NCBI RefSeq assembly: GCF_017883985.1
Contig: NZ_PRDG01000002.1
Coordinates: forward strand, 372,001 to 436,000
DNA: 64,000 nucleotides
Origin: Streptococcus oricebi
Lineage (GTDB): Bacteria > Bacillota > Bacilli > Lactobacillales > Streptococcaceae
Direction of reading: 5' to 3'
The position numbers were made by a program, and so were the translations under genes. Below the pieces are notes generated by a model. The model was not told where the DNA came from, did not search any database, and worked only from the letters and a program-made list of their open reading frames with translations. Each line of letters starts with the position of its first letter. Position 1 is the first letter of the stretch. This document shows, piece by piece, positions 7,266-16,906 of the stretch.

Positions 7266-8618
7266 ATGATTAAAAAAGGAAGCCTGATTGGCCTCTTAAT
7301 TTTTGGTTTCTTTTTCGGAGCAGGAAACCTGATTTTCCCACCGGCCTTGGGGGCCTTGTCGGGAACTAATTTTTGGCCTGCGATTTTAGGCTTTATCTTT
7401 TCGGGGGTTGGTTTTGCTGTTTTGGCCTTGATTGTCGGGGCGCTTAATCCCAAGGGCTATCGTTATGAATTGGAAGAGAGGATTTCACCTCTTTTTGCGA
7501 CTATCTTTTTGGTAGCTCTTTATCTGGCTATTGGTCCTTTTTTTGCCATTCCTCGGACTGCCAGTACCTCCTTTGATGTGGGGATTGCCCCCTTATTGCC
7601 CAAGGCTTGGACAGGCGCCGGCCTCCTTGTTTTTACTCTTTTTTATTTTATAGCAGCCTATCTGATTTCCCTAAAACCTTCTAAGATAATGGATCGTATC
7701 GGACGTGTGCTGACGCCTCTATTTGCGGCCTTGATTGTCTTTTTAATCCTGGTCGGGATTGGTCGCTACGGAGGGGCTCCTCTATCTGCACCAGCTCTAG
7801 AATACCAGGCGAATCCTTTTGGGACTGGTTTTTTAGAGGGTTATAATACCCTAGACGCCTTAGCTTCGGTGGCCTTTTCGGTTATCATTGTAGAGAGCAT
7901 GCGCCAATTGGGTTTTAAAAGTAAGAAAGAGTATTACTCTATTGTCTGGCTGGTTGGCTTGGTGGTGGCTTTGCTTTTTGGTTTGCTCTATCTGGGACTG
8001 GCCTATTTGGGCAATCATTTTCCCATCCCCAGCTCCATTATGGTCTCTGATGCTAATAAGGGGGTCTATATCCTGACCCAGGCCACCCGTAATCTCTTTG
8101 GCCCAGTTGCCCAGACCTTCCTGGCCTTGATGGTTGTAGTAACCTGCTTTACTACAACGGTTGGCTTGATTGTCTCCCTATCTGGATTTTTTAACCAGCG
8201 TTTTCCAAAACTATCTTATAAGCTGTGTGCCACCCTTTTTAGTCTGGTCGGCTTTGCAATTGCCAATCTAGGCCTCAATGCTATCATTGCCTTTTCTATC
8301 CCGGTCTTACAAATTCTCTACCCGATTACGATAAGTTTTGTAGCTATCTTGCTTTTAAGCAAACTGACAAGTCTATCCCAGATTGGCATGCGGTTGACCA
8401 TTGGTCTGGTTAGTATGGTCTCTATCTTATCGGTGATAGCTAGCCTCTTTAAGCTTCGTCTCTTGGAGACTTGGCTAGCCTATCTGCCTTTTTCCCAGGC
8501 CTCCCTAGCTTGGATTCTTCCTGCTATTATTGGTTTCTTGGCCTGCCTTTTCTTACCAGATAAGAAGGAGGAAGAACCTTTAAGCGAGGAGGACTTTCTA
8601 GTCTTAGAGGAAAGATGA
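7266..8618 (+). CDS. brnQ: Branched-chain amino acid carrier BrnQ
   Basis: A 450-residue polytopic membrane protein with about 12 hydrophobic segments. The N-terminal signature 'GFFFGAGNLIFPPALG' is typical of the LIVCS family, which imports Leu, Ile and Val with Na+ or H+. The start at 7266 follows 'AAAGGAG'; an earlier in-frame ATG at 7179 lies upstream of the promoter and is rejected. Its stop codon overlaps an ATG (ATGA) of the next frame, but the next gene probably starts at 8669. Confidence 0.9.
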   Translation: MIKKGSLIGLLIFGFFFGAGNLIFPPALGALSGTNFWPAILGFIFSGVGFAVLALIVGALNPKGYRYELEERISPLFATIFLVALYLAIGPFFAIPRTASTSFDVGIAPLLPKAWTGAGLLVFTLFYFIAAYLISLKPSKIMDRIGRVLTPLFAALIVFLILVGIGRYGGAPLSAPALEYQANPFGTGFLEGYNTLDALASVAFSVIIVESMRQLGFKSKKEYYSIVWLVGLVVALLFGLLYLGLAYLGNHFPIPSSIMVSDANKGVYILTQATRNLFGPVAQTFLALMVVVTCFTTTVGLIVSLSGFFNQRFPKLSYKLCATLFSLVGFAIANLGLNAIIAFSIPVLQILYPITISFVAILLLSKLTSLSQIGMRLTIGLVSMVSILSVIASLFKLRLLETWLAYLPFSQASLAWILPAIIGFLACLFLPDKKEEEPLSEEDFLVLEER

Positions 8619-8668
8619 GACTAGGTTTTGTAGAAAGTGATAAACTAGTAGAAAAGGAGGCTTTGCCT

Positions 8669-9304
8669 ATGAAAATCTTTATCGCTGGAGCTAGCGGGCG
8701 CGTGGCTCAAGAGCTCATTTCTATCCTATTGGAACGGGGACATGATATTTATGCTGGAGCTCGCTCTCCTGAAAAATTGCCTAGTCTACTAGGTTTGACA
8801 GCAGTCAAGTTGGACCTAAAAAATGGGGTTTCTGATTTGAGTCAACTCTTGCTGGGTATGGATGCTCTTTATTTTACAGCTGGATCAAGAGGGCGGGATC
8901 TCTTGCAGACAGATGCCTTTGGTGCTGTTAAGCTGATGCAGGCCGCCCAAAAAGCAGGAGTCCAGCGCTTTATTATGCTTAGCTCCCTCTTTGCCTTGGA
9001 ACCGGAAAAATGGCAAAATCAAGCCTTGGCTAATCTACAAGACTATTATATCGCCAAGTTCTTTGCAGATAACTATCTCCTTCATCAGACAGATTTAGAC
9101 TATACGATTTTACAGCCAGGAACCCTACTAGAAAAGCCAGCTACTGGCAAGGTTGACTTCCAGCCAGAAAAATTTGCTGGCAATGCCATTGCCGATGTGG
9201 CTCAGGTCTTAGCCGGTCTCTTGGACAAGAAGGCCAGCATCGGCCAGGTTATTAAGATGATTGAGGGAGAGCTTGCGATTGACCAGGCCCTAGATACCCT
9301 TTAA
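8669..9304 (+). CDS. NAD(P)-binding atypical SDR / NAD-dependent epimerase-like protein
   Basis: 211 residues. The Rossmann glycine motif 'IFIAGASGRVAQELI' is at the N terminus, and 'ARSPEKL' follows the second strand, as in the YwnB/NmrA-like atypical SDR group. The reaction is unknown; such proteins often act as flavin or quinone reductases or as redox sensors. The start at 8669 has 'AAAAGGAGG' in front; an upstream ATG at 8615 has no comparable site. Confidence 0.8.
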   Translation: MKIFIAGASGRVAQELISILLERGHDIYAGARSPEKLPSLLGLTAVKLDLKNGVSDLSQLLLGMDALYFTAGSRGRDLLQTDAFGAVKLMQAAQKAGVQRFIMLSSLFALEPEKWQNQALANLQDYYIAKFFADNYLLHQTDLDYTILQPGTLLEKPATGKVDFQPEKFAGNAIADVAQVLAGLLDKKASIGQVIKMIEGELAIDQALDTL

Positions 9305-9305
9305 A

Positions 9306-9332
9306 GATTCAACTCTGGTTGGGTCTTTTTTT
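9306..9332 (+). terminator. Intrinsic terminator after the SDR gene
   Basis: GATTCAAC pairs with GTTGGGTC (two G-U pairs) and is followed by seven T residues. Confidence 0.75.
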
Positions 9333-9495
9333 CTTGCAAGTGCCAGGTCCTAAAGCCTTTTTTACTTGCTTTTTGCTTTTAAAGAGTTTTAGGCTCTGTC
9401 TACTTTTTGCCCCTCTGTTTATTTTCTAGAAAATCATCATATCAAATTCAAGTTTTTGCTAATCTCTCCCCCTATTTTTTTAAGTCCTTTTCTTC

Positions 9496-9533
9496 TATAC
9501 TAGTCTTAGTGATTGATACTGTATGAGTATCAA
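9496..9533 (+). promoter_or_regulatory. Promoter and operator-like inverted repeat before ccdA
   Basis: TATACT at 9496-9501 is the likely -10. Just downstream an inverted repeat, TTGATACT (9513-9520) and AGTATCAA (9526-9533), has 8-bp arms and a 5-bp spacer. The position right after the -10 suits a repressor operator; the regulator is unknown. Confidence 0.5.
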
Positions 9534-9556
9534 AAGTTTATGGGAGGACATGAGAC

Positions 9557-10264
9557 ATGCAAGATTCTTTATTTTCTATTTCAGTATTTTTAGCAGGGGT
9601 TTTATCCTTCTTTTCTCCCTGCATTTTACCCTTATTACCAGTCTATGCCGGTATTCTTTTAGATAGGGACCAGGGTCCCCGCATCCGCTTTTTGGGTAAG
9701 GAGCTACCCTGGTATGGTCTAGTCAAGACCCTCTGCTTTATCGCGGGTCTCTCTCTGGTCTTTCTCATCTTGGGCTACGGGGCCGGTTTTCTGGGTAAGG
9801 TTCTATATGCTCCTTGGTTTCGCTATGGGCTGGGTCTTTTGGTTATTCTTTTAGGGATTCACCAGTTGGACCTCATCAAGTTATCATTTTTACAGAGGCA
9901 AAAGACTCTGGCGATTCAGTCCAAGAAAGAGCGCAATCCCTTTTATAACGCCTTTCTCTTGGGCTTGAGCTTTAGCTTTGGTTGGACCCCCTGTGTCGGT
10001 CCAGTTCTCAGCTCGGTCTTGGCTCTTGCTGCCTCAGGTGGCCAGGGGGCCCTGCAAGGAGGTTTCCTGATGTTTATCTATACTTTGGGGCTCAGCCTTC
10101 CCTTCCTGCTCTTGGCTTTGGCGTCTGGTCTGGTCCTAAATCATTTTCAAAAAATCAAGCCCTATCTAGGAGTTCTGAAAAAAATTGGAGGCCTTCTGAT
10201 TATTCTAATGGGAATTTTACTGATGTTGGGCAATCTCAATAGTCTAGCCAGTCTCTTTGGCTAA
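9557..10264 (+). CDS. ccdA: CcdA-type thiol-electron transmembrane transporter
   Basis: 235 residues, six hydrophobic helices. The paired redox cysteines sit in 'FFSPCILPLLP' (about residue 22) and 'FGWTPCVGPVL', as in CcdA/DsbD-type carriers that pass electrons from cytoplasmic thioredoxin across the membrane. It is followed by an extracellular thioredoxin-like lipoprotein and a membrane-tethered MsrAB, so its job is very likely to power outside methionine-sulfoxide repair, as shown for the pneumococcal ccdA-etrx-msrAB set. Confidence 0.92.
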   Translation: MQDSLFSISVFLAGVLSFFSPCILPLLPVYAGILLDRDQGPRIRFLGKELPWYGLVKTLCFIAGLSLVFLILGYGAGFLGKVLYAPWFRYGLGLLVILLGIHQLDLIKLSFLQRQKTLAIQSKKERNPFYNAFLLGLSFSFGWTPCVGPVLSSVLALAASGGQGALQGGFLMFIYTLGLSLPFLLLALASGLVLNHFQKIKPYLGVLKKIGGLLIILMGILLMLGNLNSLASLFG

Positions 10265-10293
10265 GTAAGTGTCGTAAGGAAAGGAAAAAAACA

Positions 10294-10938
10294 ATGAAAA
10301 AATATCTGAAAACAACTAGTCTAGCCCTAGCCGGTCTTTCTTGCCTAGCACTCTTGGGGGCTTGTAGTAGCCAGCAAAATCATTCACAAATGAAAAAAGG
10401 GGAAAAAAGTAGTATGAACGAGCAATCTATGAAAAAAGATGATAAAATGAAGAAGGATAAAATGACTGATTCTGATAAGAAAAAGGAGCAAGCAAGCCCT
10501 AGCAAGTTGAATGAGGGTAAGCCAGCAGCAGATTTTAGCCTTCAAGGAGTAGACGGTAAGACCTATAAATTATCCGATTTTAAGGGCAAGAAGGTCTATC
10601 TAAAGTTTTGGGCTTCCTGGTGCTCGATTTGTCTCTCCACCCTGGCAGATAGCGACCAGCTGGCCATGAGTGAGGGCAAGGACTATATGGTCTTATCGGT
10701 GATTTCTCCGGGCCATAATGGTGAAAAGTCTACTCAGGACTTTAAGAAGTGGTATAAGGGGCTAGACTATAAGCACCTACCGGTTCTTTTGGATCCTGAC
10801 GGAAAACTTCTGGAAGAATATGGTATCCGCTCTTATCCTAGTGCAGCCTTTATCGGTAGTGATGGGGTTGTGGCTAAGACTCATGTCGGCTTTATGAAGA
10901 AAGAGCAGATTCAAGAAGAGCTAGAAAAAATCAAGTAG
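10294..10938 (+). CDS. etrx: Extracellular thioredoxin-like lipoprotein (Etrx)
   Basis: 214 residues. A type II signal peptide with lipobox 'LLGAC' (Cys24) anchors it outside the membrane. A charged, Lys/Met/Ser-rich linker (about 25-72) follows. The TlpA/redoxin domain carries the active-site motif 'WASWCSIC'. It should take electrons from the adjacent CcdA and reduce the MsrAB encoded next. 'AAGGAAAGG' precedes the ATG. The methionine-rich linker is notable for a protein in a methionine-oxidation pathway. Confidence 0.92.
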   Translation: MKKYLKTTSLALAGLSCLALLGACSSQQNHSQMKKGEKSSMNEQSMKKDDKMKKDKMTDSDKKKEQASPSKLNEGKPAADFSLQGVDGKTYKLSDFKGKKVYLKFWASWCSICLSTLADSDQLAMSEGKDYMVLSVISPGHNGEKSTQDFKKWYKGLDYKHLPVLLDPDGKLLEEYGIRSYPSAAFIGSDGVVAKTHVGFMKKEQIQEELEKIK

Positions 10939-10954
10939 GGGCTAGGTGGAGACC

Positions 10955-12076
10955 ATGGAAAAAAGAAATCTTCTCTGGCTAGCCCTGCTGGCTCTCGTTT
11001 TTATTGGTCTGGTTTTATTAGTAGGACGGAATTTCCTAAAATCCTCCTCCAAGTCAGACCTGTCTCGAATCAAGGAGGCAGCAGTCAGTCAGACAAATCA
11101 AAAAGCAACAGAAAAAAAGGAGCAGCAAATGGACAAAAAGCAACTAAAAGACATATACCTAGCGGGCGGCTGTTTCTGGGGTGTGGAAGAATACTTCTCA
11201 CGCGTTTCCGGAGTGGCGGATGCAGTCTCTGGCTACGCTAATGGTAAGAGCGAGACAACCCAATACCAGCTAATCGGCCAAACCGGCCATGCAGAAACCG
11301 TCAAGGTCAGCTACGACCCCAGCAAGGTTTCTTTGAGGGAATTACTGCTGCATTATTTTAGAATTATTGACCCAACCAGTGTCAATAAGCAAGGAAATGA
11401 CCGGGGCAGCCAGTACCGGACGGGTGTCTACTACCAAGATGAAGAGGATTTGAAGCAGATAGAGCAGGTCTTTGCCGAAGAGGCTAAAAAGCATGACCAG
11501 CCCCTGGCAGTTGAAAAGGAAGCCCTAAAGCACTTTATTGAGGCCGAGGATTATCACCAAGATTATCTAAAGAAAAATCCTAACGGTTACTGCCACATCA
11601 ATGTGAACCAAGCCTCTTATCCTGTCATTGATGCCAGTAAATACCCCAAGCCTAGTCAGGCAGAAATCAAGGAGAAATTATCGGCCGAAGAATACGCTGT
11701 GACTCAAAAAAACGATACCGAAAGAGCCTTTTCTAACCGCTACTGGGACAAGTTTGACCAAGGTCTCTATGTCGATGTGGTGACGGGAGAGCCCCTCTTT
11801 TCTTCCAAGGATAAATTTGAGTCTGGCTGTGGTTGGCCTAGCTTTAGTCGCCCTATTAGTCCCGATGTAGCCGACTATAAGGAGGATAAGAGCTTTAATA
11901 TGACTAGGATTGAGGTTCGCAGCCGAGTAGGAAATTCCCATCTTGGTCATGTCTTTACCGACGGACCCAAGGACAAGGGCGGTTTGCGCTACTGTATCAA
12001 CAGTTTAGCTATCCGCTTTATTCCTAAGGATATGATGGAAGCCCAAGGCTATGGCTATCTACTTGACTATGTCTAA
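10955..12076 (+). CDS. msrAB: Membrane-tethered peptide methionine sulfoxide reductase MsrA-MsrB fusion
   Basis: About 373 residues. An N-terminal hydrophobic anchor (about 6-24) is followed by a short linker, then MsrA with catalytic '[10 protein letters not shown]', and MsrB with 'SGCGWPSF', '[13 protein letters not shown]' and the catalytic '[11 protein letters not shown]'. The two domains reduce the S and R epimers of oxidised methionine in surface proteins. The ATG at 10955 is preferred to the GTG at 10946 because of its spacing from 'AGGTGGAG'. It closes the ccdA-etrx-msrAB operon. Confidence 0.93.
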   Translation: MEKRNLLWLALLALVFIGLVLLVGRNFLKSSSKSDLSRIKEAAVSQTNQKATEKKEQQMDKKQLKDIYLAGGCFWGVEEYFSRVSGVADAVSGYANGKSETTQYQLIGQTGHAETVKVSYDPSKVSLRELLLHYFRIIDPTSVNKQGNDRGSQYRTGVYYQDEEDLKQIEQVFAEEAKKHDQPLAVEKEALKHFIEAEDYHQDYLKKNPNGYCHINVNQASYPVIDASKYPKPSQAEIKEKLSAEEYAVTQKNDTERAFSNRYWDKFDQGLYVDVVTGEPLFSSKDKFESGCGWPSFSRPISPDVADYKEDKSFNMTRIEVRSRVGNSHLGHVFTDGPKDKGGLRYCINSLAIRFIPKDMMEAQGYGYLLDYV

Positions 12077-12159
12077 GACTATTTGCACTTAGAGCTTTGA
12101 CTAGAAAGTTTACTTTAGAAAGGTAACTCTGGCCTAGAGGTCCCAGAATTTATAGATGC

Positions 12160-12183
12160 AAGCCCCTTTTATTTGGGGCTTTG
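12160..12183 (+). terminator. Terminator-like hairpin after msrAB
   Basis: AAGCCCC and GGGGCTT around an 8-nt loop, with a weak T tail. It may allow read-through into the two-component genes. Confidence 0.5.
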
Positions 12184-12234
12184 AGTCTTATACAAGCATG
12201 ACCAAACTTGCTGGTCCAGATAAAGGAGATTTTT

Positions 12235-12969
12235 GTGTACTCGATGATGATTGTCGAAGATGAATACCTGGTCCGCCAGGGGATTGCTTCTTTGGTAGAT
12301 TTTGCAAAATTTAATATGAAACTAGTAGCCGAGGCTGAAAACGGACTGGAAGCTTGGGAACTGTTTCAAAAGGAGAGGCCCCAGATTGTACTGACCGATA
12401 TCAATATGCCCCAGATGAATGGGCTTAGCTTGGCCCAACTAATTAGGGAAAACTCGCCGGGAACCCACCTAATTTTTTTGACCGGCTATGACGACTTTGA
12501 CTATGCCCTATCGGCCCTTAAGTTGGGGGCAGACGATTACCTACTTAAGCCCTTTTCTAAGGATGATGTAGAAGAAATGTTGGCCAAGGTCAAAAAGAAG
12601 CTGGACCAGGAACTAAAGGAGGCAGAAGTACAGCAGTTGCTAGAAAAGTCCTCTTTTTCAGAATTGGCCAATAAAATCCAGGATAGGTTAGACGATCCTG
12701 GATTAAGTCTGAAAAGTTTGGCCCAAGACCTAGGCTTTAGTCCTTCCTACCTTAGTGTTCTCATCAAAAAGGATTTGGGGCTGCCCTTTCAAGATTACCT
12801 AATTCAGGCTCGAATGAAAAAGGCCAAATTGCTCTTGTTGACGACTGACTTGAAAATCTATGAAATTGCAGAAAAAGTCGGATTTGAAGATATGAATTAT
12901 TTTTCCCAACGTTTCAAGCAGCTGGTCGGCCAGACCCCTCGCCAGTTTAAAAAGGGAGTAGAAGAATGA
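12235..12969 (+). CDS. Two-component response regulator, YesN/AraC type (TCS09-like)
   Basis: 244 residues from a GTG start that follows 'AAAGGAG'. The receiver domain (about 1-125) contains 'VLTDINMPQMNG' with the phosphoacceptor Asp, then 'LTGYDDFDYA' and 'LKPF'. Two helix-turn-helix units of the AraC type fill about 145-244. Size and the neighbouring msrAB match the pneumococcal RR09/ZmpR arrangement. It overlaps the kinase gene by 4 bp. Target genes cannot be deduced here. Confidence 0.88.
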   Translation: MYSMMIVEDEYLVRQGIASLVDFAKFNMKLVAEAENGLEAWELFQKERPQIVLTDINMPQMNGLSLAQLIRENSPGTHLIFLTGYDDFDYALSALKLGADDYLLKPFSKDDVEEMLAKVKKKLDQELKEAEVQQLLEKSSFSELANKIQDRLDDPGLSLKSLAQDLGFSPSYLSVLIKKDLGLPFQDYLIQARMKKAKLLLLTTDLKIYEIAEKVGFEDMNYFSQRFKQLVGQTPRQFKKGVEE

Positions 12970-14684
12970 GACGTTTCCCTCTCTTAGTTCAAGTGGTTAT
13001 CTATGTCTTTCTGCTTATCTTGTTTCTGCTAGCCATCGTGGGAGGACTTTACTACCAGACCAGTTCCCAAGCTATTCGTCAGGCGACTGAGCAAAATACT
13101 CGCAATGCTATTGAGCAGGGCGGAGCTTTTTTGGAACGCTATTTAGAGAAGATGAAGCAGACTACGACTAGCCTAGTTGAAAATCAAACCATTCAAGATT
13201 TTGCTGCCCAAAAAGGAGGCGATGAAGCGGAGGTTCGCTCCCTCTTTCAGGCCCTCTTGGCCAGCGATTCGGATTTGATTTCGGCTCTTTTAGTTACTAA
13301 AGATGGTCGCTTGATTTCGACTGACCCTAGCCTAAGCATGCAGACTTCCAGCGACATGATGAGTCAGTCTTGGTACCAAGAGGCCTTGAACCAAAAAGGC
13401 CTGCCCTTGATTACTCCAGCCCGCAAGGAAGTCCTCAGTCAAGGAAAGGAAAAGTGGCTGATTACTATTAGCCAGGAGCTTGAGGATAGTCAGGGAAAAA
13501 ATCTGGGCCTGCTCCGTCTAGATATGGCCTACGACAGTCTGGAACGCTATCTGGACCAGCTCAAGCTGGATAAGCAAGGCTTTGCCTTTATTCTCAATGA
13601 CCAGGGGCAGTTTGTCTACCACCCTAGAAAAACTGTTTATAGCTCCAGTCGGGAAATGAAGGCCATGCAGCCCTACCTAGCTATCAAGGATGGCTACTTA
13701 AAAGACCAGGCCTTTGTTTATCAATACCGTCTTCCTAAGGGGCCTTGGACCCTGGTCGGCGTTTCTTCCCTAGAAGGACTAAAAGAACTGCAAGGTCAGA
13801 TTCTCTGGTCCTTCCTAGGGACGGGGCTTTTAGCTCTCTTGCTCTGTCTAGCTGGACTCTGGTTTGTGCTTTCCCTTTGGATTAGACCCTTGCAAAAGTT
13901 GGAGGGCGTTATCCTCAAGGTTGCAGCAGGTGACAAGGAGGTCCGGGCAGATGAGAAGGGCTCCAAGGAGCTGATTAGTCTGGCTGTGCAGTTCAATCGC
14001 ATGCTGGATCAAATCGAGGAGTTGATGCAGGCGGTCCAAGAAAAGGAAAGAAATGTTCGTCGCTATGAACTCGCCGCTCTATCTAGTCAAATCAATCCGC
14101 ACTTCCTTTACAATACTCTGGACACGATTGTTTGGATGGCTGAATTTAACGATAGCAAGCGGGTGGTTGCTATGACCAAGTCTCTGGCCCAATACTTCCG
14201 CTTGGCCCTCAATCAAGGAAATGAGCAGATTAGCCTCAAAGACGAAATCGATCATGTTCGCCAATACCTCTTTATCCAGAAACAGCGCTATGGAGATAAG
14301 TTGCAGTATGAAATTGAGGAGCTGGACACTTTTGCAGACTACCACTTGCCCAAACTCATCTTACAACCCCTGGTAGAAAATGCCCTCTATCATGGTATTA
14401 AGGAAAAGGTTGGTCCCGGCCTGATTAGGATTGAAGTCAGAGAAGAAGGAGATAAGTTGGTCCTTTCGGTCTATGATAATGGCTCCGGCTTTGCTAGCCA
14501 GCCTACAAGTGAGCAAAGCTTGCTGCGTCTAGGGGGTGTCGGCCTGAGAAATATCGATCAACGTCTGAAATTACAGTTTGGCTCTAGCTACCACATGCAG
14601 ATTCAATCAGAAGCCCAAAGCTACAGTCGAGTATCTCTTTATCTGCCCAAAGAGCAACCTCTTGGCCTAGGAGAAAATCCCTAA
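12966..14684 (+). CDS. Sensor histidine kinase, YesM/LytS type (TCS09-like)
   Basis: 572 residues. One N-terminal membrane helix, an extracellular Cache-like sensor domain (about 30-270), a second helix ('LLALLLCLAGLWFVLSLW'), a HAMP segment, then the HisKA_7TM-type box 'LSSQINPHFLYNTLDTIVW' with the phosphoacceptor His, and a GHKL ATPase with 'VENALYHGI' and 'DNGSGF'. ATGA overlap with the regulator shows translational coupling. Such sensors often bind carbohydrates or related ligands. Confidence 0.9.
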   Translation: MRRFPLLVQVVIYVFLLILFLLAIVGGLYYQTSSQAIRQATEQNTRNAIEQGGAFLERYLEKMKQTTTSLVENQTIQDFAAQKGGDEAEVRSLFQALLASDSDLISALLVTKDGRLISTDPSLSMQTSSDMMSQSWYQEALNQKGLPLITPARKEVLSQGKEKWLITISQELEDSQGKNLGLLRLDMAYDSLERYLDQLKLDKQGFAFILNDQGQFVYHPRKTVYSSSREMKAMQPYLAIKDGYLKDQAFVYQYRLPKGPWTLVGVSSLEGLKELQGQILWSFLGTGLLALLLCLAGLWFVLSLWIRPLQKLEGVILKVAAGDKEVRADEKGSKELISLAVQFNRMLDQIEELMQAVQEKERNVRRYELAALSSQINPHFLYNTLDTIVWMAEFNDSKRVVAMTKSLAQYFRLALNQGNEQISLKDEIDHVRQYLFIQKQRYGDKLQYEIEELDTFADYHLPKLILQPLVENALYHGIKEKVGPGLIRIEVREEGDKLVLSVYDNGSGFASQPTSEQSLLRLGGVGLRNIDQRLKLQFGSSYHMQIQSEAQSYSRVSLYLPKEQPLGLGENP

Positions 14685-14716
14685 ATTAGAAAGCGGGGCT
14701 TAGATTGTTTAGAGAT

Positions 14717-14750
14717 AAGGAGCTTGTTTTACAAGCTCCTTTTTCATTTT
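14717..14750 (+). terminator. Intrinsic terminator of the two-component operon
   Basis: A perfect 10-bp stem, AAGGAGCTTG with CAAGCTCCTT, a 5-nt loop, and a T-rich tail. Confidence 0.9.
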
Positions 14751-14843
14751 TGACTTAGATTGAGCGCGGAAAACTGTCAGAACTTTTGAAAAATTGGATT
14801 TATTTTTCATTTGGGGAAAATGCTTTCATGTTCCAAATAATCA

Positions 14844-14852
14844 TGGTATAAT
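14844..14852 (+). promoter_or_regulatory. Extended -10 promoter of the rpiA operon
   Basis: TGG followed by TATAAT (14847-14852). The leader to the rpiA ATG at 14982 is about 120 nt. No strong -35 seen. Confidence 0.6.
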
Positions 14853-14981
14853 ATAATATAGATTGTTTTATGGGCAGTCGCCTTCTTTTTGCTTAGGAAA
14901 AGAAAAGCTGGCTGTGCGATAGAGCAAAGACTGTCGGGAGCTTGTGCTGAATGGCTCAGGCCCAAAAAGGAGTTTAACGGA

Positions 14982-15659
14982 ATGGAAAATCTTAAAGAGC
15001 AGGCGGGGGTTCGAGCTGCCCAGTATGTGACCGACGGCATGACAGTTGGTTTAGGAACTGGCTCGACCGCCTATTACTTTGTCCAAGAGCTAGGGAGAAG
15101 GCTAAAAGAAGAAGGTTTGCAGATAAAGGCCGTAACGACCTCCAGTCGAACTTCAAAACAAGCCAGAGAGTTAGGCATTCCCCTGCTTGATATTGACGAG
15201 GTGGAAAGTATTGATCTCACTGTTGACGGTGCCGATGAGGTAGATAAGGATTTTAACGGTATCAAGGGGGGAGGAGGAGCCCTCCTGATGGAAAAGGTGG
15301 TCGCTCTTCCCAGCCAACACTATATCTGGGTGGTTGATGAGACCAAGCTAGTGAATCAACTGGGCGCCTTTAAACTACCGGTCGAGGTTGTCCGCTATGG
15401 AGCCAAGCAGGTTTTTCGGCGCTTTGAAAAAGCCGGCTACCGCCCCTCTTTGCGGTTGCAAGACGGCCAGCCTTATCTGACCGATATGCAAAATTTTATT
15501 ATTGACCTAGACTTAAAAGCCATTCCCGACCCCGAGGCTCTGGCGCTCGAGCTCGATCAGATGGTCGGAGTGGTCGAGCATGGGCTCTTTAATGGTCTAG
15601 TGGATACAGTGATTGTTGCCGGTCAAACCGGTCTGCAGATTTTAGAAAAAAATAAATAG
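14982..15659 (+). CDS. rpiA: Ribose-5-phosphate isomerase A
   Basis: 225 residues. '[12 protein letters not shown]' (phosphate loop), '[24 protein letters not shown]' region and 'VVDETKLV' are the family hallmarks; catalytic Asp and Glu lie in the second block. It interconverts ribose-5-P and ribulose-5-P. The ATG at 14982 follows 'AAAAAGGAG'; a longer reading from 14889 adds unrelated residues. It heads a nucleoside-salvage operon: ribose-1-P freed by the phosphorylases becomes ribose-5-P by DeoB and enters the pentose pathway here. Confidence 0.95.
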   Translation: MENLKEQAGVRAAQYVTDGMTVGLGTGSTAYYFVQELGRRLKEEGLQIKAVTTSSRTSKQARELGIPLLDIDEVESIDLTVDGADEVDKDFNGIKGGGGALLMEKVVALPSQHYIWVVDETKLVNQLGAFKLPVEVVRYGAKQVFRRFEKAGYRPSLRLQDGQPYLTDMQNFIIDLDLKAIPDPEALALELDQMVGVVEHGLFNGLVDTVIVAGQTGLQILEKNK

Positions 15660-15673
15660 AAAGAAGGCAGTTT

Positions 15674-16885
15674 ATGTCAAAATTTGATCGCATTCATCTG
15701 ATTGTATTGGATTCAGTCGGGATCGGGGCAGCCCCTGATGCCAACAATTTTCAAAATGCTGGTGTTCCAGACGGAGCTGCAGACACCCTGGGTCATATTT
15801 CTAAGACCGTTGGCCTCAACCTACCCAATATGGCCAAAATCGGATTAGGAAATATCGAGCGGCCCCAGCCACTAAAGACCGTTCCCCAAGAGGAACAGCC
15901 TAGTGGCTACTACAGTAAATTAGAAGAAGTTTCGCTAGGTAAGGATACCATGACCGGCCACTGGGAAATTATGGGCTTGAACATTACCGAGCCTTTTGAC
16001 ACCTTCTGGAATGGTTTCCCAGAGGAAATCATCACAAAAATCGAAGAATTTTCAGGTCGCAAGGTTATCCGGGAGGCTAACAAACCCTACTCTGGAACAG
16101 CGGTTATTGACGACTTTGGACCTCGCCAAATGGAAACAGGTGAGCTGATTATTTATACCTCTGCCGACCCGGTTCTTCAGATTGCAGCCCACGAAGAGAT
16201 TATCCCCTTGGAGGAGCTCTATCGTATCTGTGAATACGCCCGCTCAATCACACTAGAAAGACCAGCCCTATTAGGTCGGATTATCGCTCGGCCTTATCTT
16301 GGTCAACCAGGTAACTTTACACGGACCGCTAATCGTCACGACTATGCCGTCTCACCATTTGCACCAACTGTGCTCAATAAACTAGATGAGGCAGGGATTG
16401 ATACCCTGGCTGTCGGTAAAATCAACGACATCTTTAACGGTTCCGGTATCAATAAGGACCAAGGCCATAACCAAAACAATATGCACGGTGTCGATACCCT
16501 GATTAAGGCTTTAAACAAGCCCGACTTCAAACAAGGATTTTCCTTTACCAACCTAGTAGACTTCGACGCCCTCTACGGTCATCGAAGAGACCCTCAAGGT
16601 TACCGTGATTGCCTCCACGACTTTGATGCCCGCCTGCCAGAAATTATCGAAAATATGGGTGATAAGGACTTGCTCATGATTACGGCTGATCACGGAAATG
16701 ACCCAACTTATGCAGGAACTGACCATACCCGCGAGTATATCCCGCTCTTGGTTTACGGCAAATCGCTCCAAGGAAGCGGCCACTTACCGGTCGGCCACTT
16801 TGCTGACATCTCAGCCACTATCGCTGATAACTTTGGTGTCGACAAGGCCATGATTGGGGAAAGTTTCTTGGATAAATTACTGTAA
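15674..16885 (+). CDS. deoB: Phosphopentomutase
   Basis: 403 residues of the alkaline-phosphatase superfamily. The metal and phospho-acceptor region reads '[12 protein letters not shown]' and '[13 protein letters not shown]' (catalytic Thr). The C-terminal metal ligands are in '[20 protein letters not shown]'. It converts (deoxy)ribose-1-P to the 5-P form. It is 14 bp from rpiA with 'AGAAGG' in between. Confidence 0.96.
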   Translation: MSKFDRIHLIVLDSVGIGAAPDANNFQNAGVPDGAADTLGHISKTVGLNLPNMAKIGLGNIERPQPLKTVPQEEQPSGYYSKLEEVSLGKDTMTGHWEIMGLNITEPFDTFWNGFPEEIITKIEEFSGRKVIREANKPYSGTAVIDDFGPRQMETGELIIYTSADPVLQIAAHEEIIPLEELYRICEYARSITLERPALLGRIIARPYLGQPGNFTRTANRHDYAVSPFAPTVLNKLDEAGIDTLAVGKINDIFNGSGINKDQGHNQNNMHGVDTLIKALNKPDFKQGFSFTNLVDFDALYGHRRDPQGYRDCLHDFDARLPEIIENMGDKDLLMITADHGNDPTYAGTDHTREYIPLLVYGKSLQGSGHLPVGHFADISATIADNFGVDKAMIGESFLDKLL

Positions 16886-16906
16886 ATCAAGGCTGAGGAG
16901 GAGATT

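Noticed and set aside
7151..7453. Minus-strand 100-codon ORF overlapping the brnQ start
   Set aside because: It is a shadow of brnQ and its promoter, with Pro/Lys-rich random composition and no ribosome site.
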